This document shows positions 42,537 through 51,343 of a DNA stretch of 64,000 bases, piece after piece. Within the stretch, counting starts at the first letter, position 1, and each line of letters opens with the position of its first letter. This DNA comes from JAEUKA01 sp044228505 (lineage in GTDB: Bacteria > Myxococcota_A > Polyangia > Palsa-1104 > JAEUJZ01), in assembly GCA_044228505.1 (NCBI GenBank), contig JBGAUT010000001.1, forward strand, positions 248,001-312,000, in the 5' to 3' direction. The translations under genes and the position numbers were made by a program. The notes beneath the pieces were generated by a model. The model was given only the letters and a program-made list of their open reading frames with translations. It was not told the origin of the DNA and searched no databases.

Positions 42537-43224
42537 TATTTCGGTCATAAAAATCTTCGTTTTCAGAGCGCTTCAAAAAGCCTACCACCGCGTAGGTCAG
42601 CGGTGTAAACAAGACCTCGACTGCGATCTTAAACATCCAGTTGAATACGAGGATTTTGACAAGCTCGCTGGTCTGCCAGATTCCGTAGAACGCCAGCGGA
42701 TAAAAGATCAAGCTGTCGAGTGCCTGGCCAACGATGGTTGACCCAATGGTGCGGCTCCACAGATGGCGACCCTCGGTAAATACCTTCATTTTGGTCAAAA
42801 TGTACGAGTTCGCGAAGTCGCCCGCCCAGAACGCCACGATCGAACCAGCGACGATCCGCCAGGTGCCACCGAACATCAGCTCGATGGCAGGCTGATAGCT
42901 TCGGTTGAGCGGTTCATCGACATTGACCGGCAGATGAATGATCACCTGCGCCATGATGGTTGCAAAAATCAGCGCAAAAAATCCGGCCCAAATCACCTTT
43001 CGACAGCGGGCATATCCATATACTTCTGCGAGTACATCGCCAAAAATATAGCTAATGGGAAAGAAGATATTACCGGCCCCAAATTTGATACCAAATAGCA
43101 TACAGCTTTTGGCTGGACCAATTAGGTTCGAGCACAAAAGGACGGTGATGAAGCCACCCATCAGTAAGTCGTAGTAGCGGTAGTGGCGGTGATTCTCGAT
43201 GGCGGAGCCGCCTGCCTCGTTCAT
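42505..43224 (-). CDS. yhhQ: Queuosine precursor transporter, YhhQ/VUT family
   Basis: 239 residues and about six membrane helices. Typical blocks: LLMGGFITVLLCSNLIGPAK, GAGNIFFPISYIFGDVLAEVYGY, AFWAGDFANSYILTKMKV, WSRTIGSTIVGQALDSLIFY, FNWMFKIAVEVLFTPLTYAV. Imports 7-cyano/aminomethyl-deazaguanine for tRNA queuosine. ATG 43224 with AAGG upstream is preferred to GTG 43230. Moderately AT-rich compared with neighbours (42480-43120). I saw no preQ1 riboswitch-like sequence in the 140-bp leader. Confidence 0.92.
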   Translation of the reverse strand: MNEAGGSAIENHRHYRYYDLLMGGFITVLLCSNLIGPAKSCMLFGIKFGAGNIFFPISYIFGDVLAEVYGYARCRKVIWAGFFALIFATIMAQVIIHLPVNVDEPLNRSYQPAIELMFGGTWRIVAGSIVAFWAGDFANSYILTKMKVFTEGRHLWSRTIGSTIVGQALDSLIFYPLAFYGIWQTSELVKILVFNWMFKIAVEVLFTPLTYAVVGFLKRSENEDFYDRNTNFSPFSLRD

Positions 43225-43365
43225 CGCCACCTTATACTCGACTCCGTCTCACAAAGAGAAGCGTCATCTGTCCCGGTCCTGGCCAGCGCGACCATCGGAG
43301 TGTGATACAAACGCCCCAAGGTACCCTGTCGCGATGTCGTGCTTGGTTTGGTGAGGTTTGGAGTC

Positions 43366-44544
43366 ATGGAGCAGACTGGTTCGGCCCCGCAAGGGAGTTC
43401 GCTTTGGGAGCTGGCTCGTCTGTTTCTTCGGCTTGGTGCGACGTCGTTTGGTGGACCGGCGGTGCATATCGCGCTGATGCATACCGAAGTCGTGCAGCGC
43501 CGCCAGTGGCTGAGTGAACAACAGTTTCTCGATCTGCTCAGTGCGACCAATCTGATTCCGGGTCCAAACTCCACGGAGATGGCTCTGCACATTGGCTGGC
43601 AGCGGCGCGGAATCGGCGGACTCCTGGTGGCGGGACTGTCGTTCATCGTGCCGGCGATGCTGATCACCGGGGCGCTCGCCATGGTCTATGTGCGCTTTGG
43701 CGCGATTCCCAGCGTGTCGTGGTTGCTCTATGGTGTGAAGCCGGTGATGCTGTCGGTGGTGTTGCAGGCGATTTTGTCGCTGGCTCCCAATGCAGCTCCG
43801 ACGATGCTGCTGCGGCTGCTGGCACTGTTCGCGGTGGTGGTCGCACTGCTGGGTGTCCATGAACTACTGATCTTGCTGGGCACAGGACTTGTGGCGGTGT
43901 TCCTATCCAGATTCCGTGGTCGCGGTTCCCATCCTGCGGCTGGCGCGCTCTTTCCGACGCTGTCGCTCCTTCCTATTGGGTCGATTGCATCCCATTCCGC
44001 AGTCTCTGTGCCATCGCTGTTTTGGGTCTTCCTAAAGACCGGATCGGTGCTGTACGGAAGTGGCTATGTCCTGCTGGCCTTTCTGCGTGCGGATTTGGTG
44101 CATCGACTGGGCTGGCTCACAGAGTCGCAACTGATGGACGCGATCGCGGTGGGGCAAGTGACACCGGGGCCCGTCTTTACCACCGCGACCTTTATCGGCT
44201 ATCTGCTTGCGGGCCCAAAAGGAGCCCTGCTGGCGACGCTCGGGATCTTCCTTCCGGCCTTTGTTCTGGTCGCGCTCAGTGGTCCGCTGGTTCCTCGGCT
44301 GCGGGCAATCCCGTTTGTGGCGGCCCTGCTACAGGGTGTAAATGTTGCGTCTTGGGCGCTGATGGTGGTGGTGACGCTTCAGCTAGGTCGCGCCGCGCTC
44401 TGTGATGTGCCGGCGCTGTTACTGTTTGGGATGTCGGCGCTGCTGCTGCTGTGGTGGCGGACTAACGCGACGTGGCTGGTGATTGGGGGAGCGCTGCTCG
44501 GCTGGCTGGTTCAGGTCTGCGGACTGTCGCGTTGCGGCAGTTGA
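43366..44544 (+). CDS. chrA: Chromate transporter, long-chain CHR family
   Basis: 392 residues with two homologous halves. The N-half has LGATSFGGPAVHIALMHTEVV and ATNLIPGPNSTEMALHIGWQ. The C-half has FLKTGSVLYGSGYVLLAFLRAD, AVGQVTPGPVFTTATFIGYL and GIFLPAFVLVAL. About ten to twelve membrane helices. Exports chromate in characterised members; the physiological role of many homologues is open. The start ATG 43366 has GAGG upstream. Divergent from yhhQ. It ends 14 bp from the convergent Cys-rich lipoprotein gene. Confidence 0.92.
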   Translation: MEQTGSAPQGSSLWELARLFLRLGATSFGGPAVHIALMHTEVVQRRQWLSEQQFLDLLSATNLIPGPNSTEMALHIGWQRRGIGGLLVAGLSFIVPAMLITGALAMVYVRFGAIPSVSWLLYGVKPVMLSVVLQAILSLAPNAAPTMLLRLLALFAVVVALLGVHELLILLGTGLVAVFLSRFRGRGSHPAAGALFPTLSLLPIGSIASHSAVSVPSLFWVFLKTGSVLYGSGYVLLAFLRADLVHRLGWLTESQLMDAIAVGQVTPGPVFTTATFIGYLLAGPKGALLATLGIFLPAFVLVALSGPLVPRLRAIPFVAALLQGVNVASWALMVVVTLQLGRAALCDVPALLLFGMSALLLLWWRTNATWLVIGGALLGWLVQVCGLSRCGS

Positions 44545-44558
44545 TCTAGATTCCCTTG

Positions 44559-45788
44559 CTACAGACCGTAGCTCGGGCTCGTCTGGTAGCCCACGCCGCC
44601 AGCGGGAAACTGACAGGCTTTGGTGGTGGCGCTGCAGGTGGTTGTTCCATACATCGCGTAGGGGTCGATGCAGGTGGCGCAACCAGCGACAGTGCAGGGC
44701 TGTGCGCAGTACTGCGTTCGATACGAGCTAGGCGAAGAGGTGCTCTTTGTAAACCAGGTGCAGCGGTGACCAGAGGTGGTGCAGTCAGTGTCGGAGAAGC
44801 AGGTCTGCCGGCAGCGAGCGCCCGCGCTATCGGAGCCTTGCTTGAAACACTCCCAACCCATGCCGTTGCACGTCCAGCCATAGCAGTTCGATTGACACTT
44901 GGAGGAGCCATCGACATAGCCGACGCAGGCTTCACCAACTGCGCAGCGGCTCGGATCGCGATCACAGCCGGGCATACACTTCTTGGTTCCGGCTTCATCG
45001 CAGTAGGTATTCAGAGGGCAGGTTGCATCGCTGCGGCAGCCGTCGGTGCACATCGAACTTTCGCAGATCCGACCTGTGTTGCAGCGCGCATCACCATCAC
45101 AGCCGGCCACACACTTTTTGGTTGCGCTGTCACAGACCTGTTCCTTGGCGCAGGTCGCGGTGGTTCGGCAGCCAGTGCGGCACATATTGACCGTGGTATC
45201 GCAGATTTGGCCCGCAGTCGTACACTCGGAGTCCTTGCGGCAGCCGCTCTGACAGGTGCTGGTGACGGTGTCGCAGATCTTGCCGCCACCACCACAGTCG
45301 AGGTCTTTGCGACAGCCCGCAACGCAGGTGTTGTTCGCCATGTTGCAGATGTTGCCACTGCCACAGGTTGCGTCGCTGCGGCAGCCGGTGCGACAGCTTA
45401 GGTTGTCGCAGATCTGACCTCCGCCACAGGCAGAATCAGAACGGCAGCCGACAAAGCAGGTTCGTTTGTTTGTATCGCAGATGCGGCCCGTGCTGCACTC
45501 ACCATCCGAAGTACAGCCGACCTTGCATGAGGTGGTGGCAAGGTCGCAGTAGGTCTCTTTGGGGCAAGGACAGGAGGAGGGAATCCCAACACAGGCTCCA
45601 TCGACACAGACCTGGTTGGCACCGCACGAAGCACAGGTCTTGACGACCATTCCGGCGTCATCCGAAGGGGAGATGATTCCCGCATCATCGCTGGTCGAAT
45701 CGGGTGGCGGACCGTCGGGCTGTTTATCAGTGCAGCTCGTGAGGAGGAGGAGCAAACAGAAAGATGCGGACAGACTCAGGATGCGCAT
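44559..45788 (-). CDS. Cys-rich repeat lipoprotein
   Basis: 409 residues. Lipoprotein signal (LSASFCLLLLLTSC), Asp/Ser/Pro-rich linker to residue 50, then a Cys-rich body. Residues 88-300 contain nine repeats of 21-27 residues, each of the type CxxGCxxDxxCxxxxICDxxxxx. The last 110 residues have irregular Cys (QSNCYGWTCNGMGWEC, CRQTCFSDTDCTTSGHRC, VAGCATCIDPYAMYG). Such proteins are frequent in Myxococcota and would be disulfide-bonded on the cell surface. Function unknown. Confidence 0.8.
   Translation of the reverse strand: MRILSLSASFCLLLLLTSCTDKQPDGPPPDSTSDDAGIISPSDDAGMVVKTCASCGANQVCVDGACVGIPSSCPCPKETYCDLATTSCKVGCTSDGECSTGRICDTNKRTCFVGCRSDSACGGGQICDNLSCRTGCRSDATCGSGNICNMANNTCVAGCRKDLDCGGGGKICDTVTSTCQSGCRKDSECTTAGQICDTTVNMCRTGCRTTATCAKEQVCDSATKKCVAGCDGDARCNTGRICESSMCTDGCRSDATCPLNTYCDEAGTKKCMPGCDRDPSRCAVGEACVGYVDGSSKCQSNCYGWTCNGMGWECFKQGSDSAGARCRQTCFSDTDCTTSGHRCTWFTKSTSSPSSYRTQYCAQPCTVAGCATCIDPYAMYGTTTCSATTKACQFPAGGVGYQTSPSYGL
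44889..45527 (-). repeat. Nine tandem Cys-rich coding repeats
   Basis: Units start CKVGC, CFVGC, CRTGC, CVAGC, CQSGC, CRTGC, CVAGC, CTDGC and CMPGC, each with four Cys at conserved spacing. The DNA repeats are diverged, so the array is old rather than freshly amplified. Confidence 0.8.
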
Positions 45789-45888
45789 TACAAGTTCCTT
45801 TTGGCAACGATTTGCGGAAAGGGAACATGCAACTCCTGAGATGAGGAGTCAATCAGGAATGTCTTTTCAGAAACGGACTTACGACGGT

Positions 45889-46485
45889 CTACTTGGCGGC
45901 ATCCTTGCGAACGAGCTGCAAGTCGATCGTAATCTGGACACTCTCTCCGATGAGGACGCCGCCTGCTTCGAGCGCCTTGTTCCAGTTCAGGCCGAAGTCC
46001 TTGCGATTGATGGTGGTCGTCGCTACCGCACCACGTTTGACGTTCCCATAGGGGTCTTTCAGCTCGGTCGCTGGCGCTTCCACGTCCAGTACCACCGGCT
46101 TGCTCACTCCGTGTAGCGTAAGGTTCCCGGTCACCTTGTATTTGCCTTCGCCCGCCTTCTTGACCTCGGTCGACTTGAAGGTGATGGCCGCGAACTTGGC
46201 GGTGTCTAGGAAATCTGGGCTGCGCAAATGCTCATCGCGCTTGTCCATGCGTGTACTGATGGATCCGGCATCGATCGACGCTTCAACACTGGACTTGGCC
46301 AGGTTCTTGTCATCGATGACGGCGGTTCCCGACAGCTTGGTGAACTCGCCGCGCACGGTCGAGATCATCATGTGCTTTACCGCAAACTGCGCAGAGGAGT
46401 GAACCGGATCGATCTCATAGTTGGCAGCAGAGGCCAGACCCGGAAGGGCAAGCGCGGCGATTGCAAGAACGTGTGAAAACTTCAT
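45889..46485 (-). CDS. YceI family periplasmic lipocalin-like protein
   Basis: 198 residues with a signal peptide (MKFSHVLAIAALALPGLASA). The family pattern begins ANYEIDPVHSSAQFAVKHMMISTVRGEF and continues with ASIDAGSISTRMDKRDEHLRS-type and FAAITFKSTEV strands, VTGNLTLHGVSKPVVLDVEA and DFGLNWNKALE. YceI folds as an extended lipocalin-like barrel and can bind polyprenoid chains. Start fixed by AAGGAG. Divergent from the LysR gene, whose product probably controls it. Confidence 0.95.
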   Translation of the reverse strand: MKFSHVLAIAALALPGLASAANYEIDPVHSSAQFAVKHMMISTVRGEFTKLSGTAVIDDKNLAKSSVEASIDAGSISTRMDKRDEHLRSPDFLDTAKFAAITFKSTEVKKAGEGKYKVTGNLTLHGVSKPVVLDVEAPATELKDPYGNVKRGAVATTTINRKDFGLNWNKALEAGGVLIGESVQITIDLQLVRKDAAK

Positions 46486-46530
46486 GACAGAGTGCTCCTT
46501 GAGTGTTGAGTCCATTCTGAGATTGGTTTC

Positions 46531-46582
46531 GAATTCGCACTAGTGGTCACTTTTGAGTCAAACTGTTGTAGAATTCGCAACA
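46531..46582. promoter_or_regulatory. Repeated GAATTCGCA boxes between yceI and the LysR gene
   Basis: GAATTCGCA occurs at 46531-46539 and 46571-46579, 40 bp apart (about four helical turns). The second copy sits inside TGTTG-N9-CAACA (46564-46582), a dyad of the T-N11-A type used by LysR regulators, ending right at the LysR start codon. A likely autoregulatory and activation site. Confidence 0.45.
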
Positions 46583-47464
46583 ATGGATCTGAACCTTCTG
46601 TCGCTGTTTGTGGAAGTCGCCAAGACCGCTTCCTTTACCACCGCCGGGCTCAAGCTTGGTCTGCCGCGTTCTTCGGTGAGTCGCAGCATTGCTCAGCTTG
46701 AGTTGGATCTCGGCGTGCAGCTCTTCAACCGCACCACCCGGAAGGTCTCGCTGAGCACTGCTGGAGCGGCATTGTACGAGCGCGTGCTTCCCCAGTTACT
46801 GGAGCTACGCAAATCGATTGGGAGTCTGCCCGAGCGCGAGGAGGAGCCATCCGGAGAGATTCTGATGACCGCTCCCACTGATATCGGCGTGACGTTTCTA
46901 CCGGAAGCGATTGCTGCGTTCCGCCTGCGCCATCCCGCGGTGACCATCGACGCTCGTTTGACTCCACGACGGGTCGATTTGGTTGCAGAGGGATTTGATC
47001 TCGCCTTGCGGGTGAGCGTCAAGCCACTGGCCGATAGCTCCCTGGCCGCTCGCCGACTGAGTGAACTAGAGATGGCGCTCTATGCGGCCCCTTCCTACCT
47101 GGCGCGACGGGGTAGCGTGCGAACGCCCGAAGATACCGCGAGCCATGATTGGGTGTATTTTCGGAGTTCGCTACCGCCGTCTCCGTTTCCCAAGCCGGCT
47201 CAACGCAGCGGCGTGACCGGTGACGATCTGTTGTTCGTTCAGCATGCGGTGCGGGCCGGACTGGGAATTGGACTGTTGCCCAGTTTTTTGACGCGAGATG
47301 ATGTGGCAAGTGGTGTGCTTGTCCACTTGTTGCCGCGTCACACCGTGCGTACTGGAACGCTCTACTTTGTCTATCCCAAAGGCCATACTGTGCCGCGCAA
47401 AGTGACCGCCTTTCGCAGTTTCCTGCTGGAGTATCTGGCCACGCATCCGCTTTCGCTACGTTAG
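46583..47464 (+). CDS. LysR family transcriptional regulator
   Basis: 293 residues. N-terminal winged helix-turn-helix (LNLLSLFVEVAKTASFTTAGLKLG, SSVSRSIAQLELDLGVQLFNRTTRKV) and a type 2 periplasmic-binding-like effector domain (GEILMTAPTDIGVTFLPEAI, VDLVAEGFDLALRVS, HAVRAGLGIGLLPSFL). This matches the subgroup of LysR proteins that often sit beside oxidoreductase or YceI-type genes. ATG 46583 starts exactly before the conserved MDLNLLSLF; ten upstream codons in frame are unlikely. The inducer is unknown. Confidence 0.93.
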   Translation: MDLNLLSLFVEVAKTASFTTAGLKLGLPRSSVSRSIAQLELDLGVQLFNRTTRKVSLSTAGAALYERVLPQLLELRKSIGSLPEREEEPSGEILMTAPTDIGVTFLPEAIAAFRLRHPAVTIDARLTPRRVDLVAEGFDLALRVSVKPLADSSLAARRLSELEMALYAAPSYLARRGSVRTPEDTASHDWVYFRSSLPPSPFPKPAQRSGVTGDDLLFVQHAVRAGLGIGLLPSFLTRDDVASGVLVHLLPRHTVRTGTLYFVYPKGHTVPRKVTAFRSFLLEYLATHPLSLR

Positions 47465-47504
47465 GAATCGACAACCAGACAGCCGCTCGCTTACCGTACC
47501 GAAC

Positions 47505-48107
47505 ATGACCATCGTTGCTCTGTGTGGCTGGATTCTGTTTCTGCTGCTGGCGTTTGTCTTGCGTTCTGTCATGCAGTATGTGACGACCGGAAAGACCGGC
47601 TTTGTCGGCTTTCATGGTCGTCCTTTGTCGCTACAGTGGTGGGGCGGTGCCCTGTTTGTCATTGCGACGCTCGGCTGTCCGCTGGCGTGCTTGCTTGATC
47701 TGTGGGGGCTTCTGGATCGCTGTCATTTTCTGTCCTCGCAACCCTTTGTCATCCTGGCGCTGCTCGCCTACGGCATCGGCTTGCTGGGAACACTGTGGGC
47801 TCAAGTGACCATGGGGGCTTCCTGGCGAATCGGGGTCGATCCCAACGCAAAAACCCACCTGGTGAAAAGCGGCCCGTTCGCGCTCGTGCGCAATCCGATC
47901 TTCTCGTGCATGATGGTGCTGGCCATCGGGCTGTCCGTATTGGTTCCCAATCTGGTGTCACTGCTGTCGGTTTTGGCACTGTTGATCGGTCTGGAGATCC
48001 AGGTTCGACTCGTCGAAGAGCCCTATCTACGAAGCGTTCACAAAGACTCCTACCTACACTATGCAGCGAAGACTGGGCGCTTCGTTCCGGGGCTGGGAAT
48101 GCTGTGA
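47505..48107 (+). CDS. Isoprenylcysteine carboxyl methyltransferase-like membrane protein
   Basis: 200 residues, about five membrane helices. The conserved C-terminal region reads TMGASWRIGVD, LVKSGPFALVRNPIFSCMMV and RLVEEPYLRSVHKDSYLHYAAKTGRFVPG, the SAM-binding pattern of the ICMT/PEMT family. Bacterial members methylate unknown membrane-associated substrates; protein prenyl-cysteine methylation is not expected in bacteria. Follows the LysR gene after 40 bp. Confidence 0.85.
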   Translation: MTIVALCGWILFLLLAFVLRSVMQYVTTGKTGFVGFHGRPLSLQWWGGALFVIATLGCPLACLLDLWGLLDRCHFLSSQPFVILALLAYGIGLLGTLWAQVTMGASWRIGVDPNAKTHLVKSGPFALVRNPIFSCMMVLAIGLSVLVPNLVSLLSVLALLIGLEIQVRLVEEPYLRSVHKDSYLHYAAKTGRFVPGLGML

Positions 48108-48229
48108 TCTTCGGTTGTTGATGTTGACACCCTTTCTCACAGAGTGCGCGCAAAGGGGTGACTCTCAGTACTCCGTCTTCGGATTCCTACACGAATACTG
48201 TGATAGGTTGAAACTGGGGGGAGTCACCG

Positions 48230-49126
48230 ATGGTAGACGATCAGCAGAGACTACTCGATCGCATTGCGGAGTTAGAGGGGCTGCTACAGCAAAGAGAGAC
48301 AGCACACCAGAAGCTGGTGTTTTCGATGTCTCTTCTTCAGGCCGCACTCGAAGCCACCACCGATGGCATTCTCATCGTCGATCGCTCGGGGAAGGTATCT
48401 GACTGCAACCGTCGCTTTGTGGAGCTGTGGCGAATTCCGGCCGCTGTGCTGGATTCTCGCGATGATACGAGACTGCTCGGTCATGTACTCAATCAGCTCA
48501 AGGAGCCAGAATCGTTCCTTGCCAAGGTGAAAGCCCTGTACGCACGACCCCTTGAGGAGAGCTACGATACGCTGGAGTTTCAGGACGGTCGCACTTTTGA
48601 GCGCTACTCACGACCGCAGATGCTCGATGGTGAGAGCGTTGGGCGAGTGTGGAGTTTTCGAGACGTGACGGCGCGAATACAGGCAGAGAACGAAGCACTC
48701 CGAAGTCGTACCCATGAATCGATGCTTGCGGCTCAAGCGACGACGTTGTCACAACTTTCCACTCCGCTGATTCCCATCAGTGATGAAGTGATGGTGATGC
48801 CACTCATCGGTGCGATTGATGCGGACCGCTCGAGCATGATCATGGATACGCTCCTGACCGGTGTGGCGACACGCAGTGCTCGGATCGCGATCGTCGACAT
48901 CACCGGGGTGAGTGTGGTGGATACACACGTTGCGAGTGCGCTGGTTCGTTCTGCGCAGGCCGTGAAGCTGCTCGGGGCGGAGGTGATTCTGACAGGAATC
49001 CGAGCGGAGGTTGCGCAGACGCTGGTGAGTCTCGGACTGGATCTGCGCGGACTGGTGACGCGCAGTACGCTTCAGTCAGGAATCGCCTACGCACTGGGTC
49101 GTGACAAACGAGCGGCGAAGCAGTAG
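48230..49126 (+). CDS. RsbR-like PAS-STAS regulator
   Basis: 298 residues. A short N-terminal coiled coil (LLDRIAELEGLLQQRETAHQK) is followed by a PAS domain (LLQAALEATTDGILIVDRSG, CNRRFVELWRIP, GRVWSFRDVTARIQAE). The C-terminal STAS domain is of the RsbR class: DEVMVMPLIGAIDADRSSMI, IVDITGVSVVDTHVASALV, LTGIRAEVAQTLVSLGLDL. In stressosomes conserved Thr residues of this domain are phosphorylated by RsbT; the DITGV Thr is present. No rsbS, rsbT or rsbX gene adjoins, so it is an orphan in this window. GGGGGAG lies six bases before the ATG. Confidence 0.9.
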   Translation: MVDDQQRLLDRIAELEGLLQQRETAHQKLVFSMSLLQAALEATTDGILIVDRSGKVSDCNRRFVELWRIPAAVLDSRDDTRLLGHVLNQLKEPESFLAKVKALYARPLEESYDTLEFQDGRTFERYSRPQMLDGESVGRVWSFRDVTARIQAENEALRSRTHESMLAAQATTLSQLSTPLIPISDEVMVMPLIGAIDADRSSMIMDTLLTGVATRSARIAIVDITGVSVVDTHVASALVRSAQAVKLLGAEVILTGIRAEVAQTLVSLGLDLRGLVTRSTLQSGIAYALGRDKRAAKQ

Positions 49127-49163
49127 CGAAGACCTGCTGATCGGTGAATCGATACGACGCGGT

Positions 49164-49748
49164 TTACGCCAAGCGAGGATCGGTCTCGGCCACCAGTCGT
49201 TGTTGCGTGCATCCTTTGACAAAGCGATCCAGAGCAGAATCCAGCGAAGGAGCCGGCAAGAGCTTGCGAAACATCGCCCAGTCGAGCATCGAATACAGAG
49301 ACATCGCGGGATAGTCCCATCGTGCCAGCAGACCCGCTGCGATCTGCTGGTCCAGATAAGACAGAATCAGTCGCTGGCGCTCGGCAACTCGCTGAAAATA
49401 GCCATTCTCTCTGTCGACTGGGTGGCCAAAGCGCTGCATCAAAAACGGCTGGATCAGTTGATCCTGCAGCGTGTCGATCGCGCTCACGATGTTTTCTTCT
49501 TCCAGCGACAGCGGGGTCTGGTCGTGCTTTTTTTGCAAGTACTGGAAGATGATCCGTGACTCCCACAGAGGCTTCTCGTCAATGAGAAGCACTGGTATCC
49601 GTTTTAGCGGACTCACCAAGGTAAGTCGCGCATCCTGATCACTTTCGGCCCAGTTGACGATCTCAAACTCGTGCGGAATGCTCGCCATGTACAAGCGGAT
49701 TCGTCGCACAAACGGCGAGGTCAGAGATCCCAGCAGTCGGTAGGTCAT
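49164..49748 (-). CDS. Glutathione S-transferase family protein
   Basis: 194 residues. Thioredoxin-fold N-terminus with the active-site SLTSPFVRRIRLYM (Ser-type glutathione activation) and the cis-Pro/glutathione-binding PLKRIPVLLIDEKPLWESRII. The helical C-domain is short (DTLQDQLIQPFLMQRFG...). Similar small bacterial GSTs lack a defined substrate. ATGA overlap with the upstream membrane-protein gene shows coupling, an odd pairing. Confidence 0.88.
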   Translation of the reverse strand: MTYRLLGSLTSPFVRRIRLYMASIPHEFEIVNWAESDQDARLTLVSPLKRIPVLLIDEKPLWESRIIFQYLQKKHDQTPLSLEEENIVSAIDTLQDQLIQPFLMQRFGHPVDRENGYFQRVAERQRLILSYLDQQIAAGLLARWDYPAMSLYSMLDWAMFRKLLPAPSLDSALDRFVKGCTQQRLVAETDPRLA

Positions 49749-51343
49749 TTGGATTGTTCCTTTACTTTTTCAAACAGAGCCCAGTTCCCGCGATGATCAA
49801 CCAAGCGAACCCGTGGATCAGCTCCAGAGAACTCCGCAATCCGCGCAGGACCGTGGATCAGGAAGTAGTCCCAGCCGGCTGCGTGCGTGTCAAATCGGAA
49901 CTGTTGGGGGGCATCCCAAGCCGGACTCTGCGGGCGCTTGATCTTGCGATACTTGAGTGGAAACTCGACGGGAAAGTACGGCAGCATGAAGCCACCTTGG
50001 CGCATGTGGACGTAGCTGCCCCACTGGTTAAAGCAGTTCATCAAGGAATCGGGATCGCCCGGAGCGAACATCAGCGGTAGAACCTGGGCTCGTTTGGGAA
50101 CTTGTGCGAGCAGGTCTTCAAAGACCCGGTTGCGCTGATTGAATCGCCAGAAATGTGCGCTGATATCGAGCGAATACAGCACCGAGAGTGCCATCGCGAG
50201 AAGCACGACAGAGCGGCGTAGCGTCGAGCGAAGCAAAGGGCCTCGGATGAGGAGCAGCGCAAACAGAGTTACCAACACCGCGAGCCGTCGGTTGATCGCG
50301 AACCAATAGAACGGACGGATCAGACTGCGTGGCAGCGTAAAATAGAGGGCCGAAATGACCAGCAGTGCCGCCTCTGCTTTTCCCCACAGGATGTCTTTGA
50401 GCCGGGCAAAACCGAGCGGCTGCTCTGGGTTTGATCCGCGATGCCAGCCGGTGCCGACGAGAAGTAACCAGCACCCAAGCAGCACGCCGGAGTAAAGCTG
50501 TTCATCTCGAAGCTCGGGAATGGTGTTCATCGTCCAGCCCGGAATCATGCCGACGTTGGCGAAGAAGTCATTGTAGACCCCTTCATAGGCCCGCAGCCCT
50601 TTGCCGCTCACCGGAAGGTTGGTCTTGTCGGCATTGCCGTAAGTCTGCGCCCAGACTCCGATGAGGAACACCGGCAGAAGTGGCAGTGGCAGGCTCAGGA
50701 ACCGCTTGAGCGATAGGGGCCGGAGCGAAAGGAGCGCGGTGACAGCGCCCACACACAGAAACGTCCCCCAAATGAGAATGTGAGAAAAGTACAATGAGAT
50801 GCCCAAGCCAAGGGTGAGGAATCCGCGTCGCCACGACGGTTCTTCCGCAAATCGATCAAGCGCCCACAGCGAAAGGAACAGAAGCGGCAGACCTCCCACA
50901 TACGCTAGGAATCCGTGCGAGACGTTCATGTTCCAAGCGAGCGGAAAGGCCAGAACGCCCAGCCAAGGATCTCGACCGAGCTGCTTAGCATACAGCGCCA
51001 CTGTTGCGGGAAGGCCGCCAATCGCCAGCGAAAGGAACAGCTTTTGGGAGGCCTCCTCTCCAAAAGGAATGGCTAGGACGTACTCGATACCGTACTGAAC
51101 CCAATACGGCAGCGGCTGTAGGTTCGGTTCGTAAAAACGATCGAAGCCGTACGCCGGGTCGCGCAGGTGTCGCCATACAAATAGGTTGGCCAGATGCCCT
51201 GGATAATCGAGCAGCGGCAGATAGCGTCCGATCCAAATTGGCAACAGCGACGCCACCATCACCAAGATCAGCCCGACCACCAGCACTGGTGATTCTCGCC
51301 AGGCCGTCACGAGTGATCGTGGAAGCTGCTTCATGGCGCGCAT
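49745..51343 (-). CDS. Polytopic membrane protein, possibly GT-C glycosyltransferase-like
   Basis: About 532 residues with ten or more hydrophobic helices. After helix 1 (VLVVGLILVMVASLLPIWIG) comes a periplasmic-type loop with an acidic residue next to aromatic ones (YLPLLDYPGHLANLFVW), then stacked helices. The C-terminal soluble part (FNQWGSYVHMRQGGFMLPYFPVEFP) has no known motif. The first loop 'PLLDYPGHL' resembles the acidic catalytic loop of GT-C glycosyltransferases, which is suggestive only. Start could be GTG 51352, ATG 51343 or ATG 51334. Coupled to the GST gene. Confidence 0.7.
   Translation of the reverse strand: MRAMKQLPRSLVTAWRESPVLVVGLILVMVASLLPIWIGRYLPLLDYPGHLANLFVWRHLRDPAYGFDRFYEPNLQPLPYWVQYGIEYVLAIPFGEEASQKLFLSLAIGGLPATVALYAKQLGRDPWLGVLAFPLAWNMNVSHGFLAYVGGLPLLFLSLWALDRFAEEPSWRRGFLTLGLGISLYFSHILIWGTFLCVGAVTALLSLRPLSLKRFLSLPLPLLPVFLIGVWAQTYGNADKTNLPVSGKGLRAYEGVYNDFFANVGMIPGWTMNTIPELRDEQLYSGVLLGCWLLLVGTGWHRGSNPEQPLGFARLKDILWGKAEAALLVISALYFTLPRSLIRPFYWFAINRRLAVLVTLFALLLIRGPLLRSTLRRSVVLLAMALSVLYSLDISAHFWRFNQRNRVFEDLLAQVPKRAQVLPLMFAPGDPDSLMNCFNQWGSYVHMRQGGFMLPYFPVEFPLKYRKIKRPQSPAWDAPQQFRFDTHAAGWDYFLIHGPARIAEFSGADPRVRLVDHRGNWALFEKVKEQSK

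Noticed and set aside
43225..43365. preQ1 riboswitch expected before a queuosine precursor transporter
   Set aside because: The leader on the minus strand lacks the A-rich tail and short pseudoknot pattern of preQ1 riboswitches.
44556..45401. 281-codon plus-strand frame opposite the Cys-rich repeat gene
   Set aside because: Its Ala/Thr-rich repetitive product simply mirrors the antisense of the Cys repeats.
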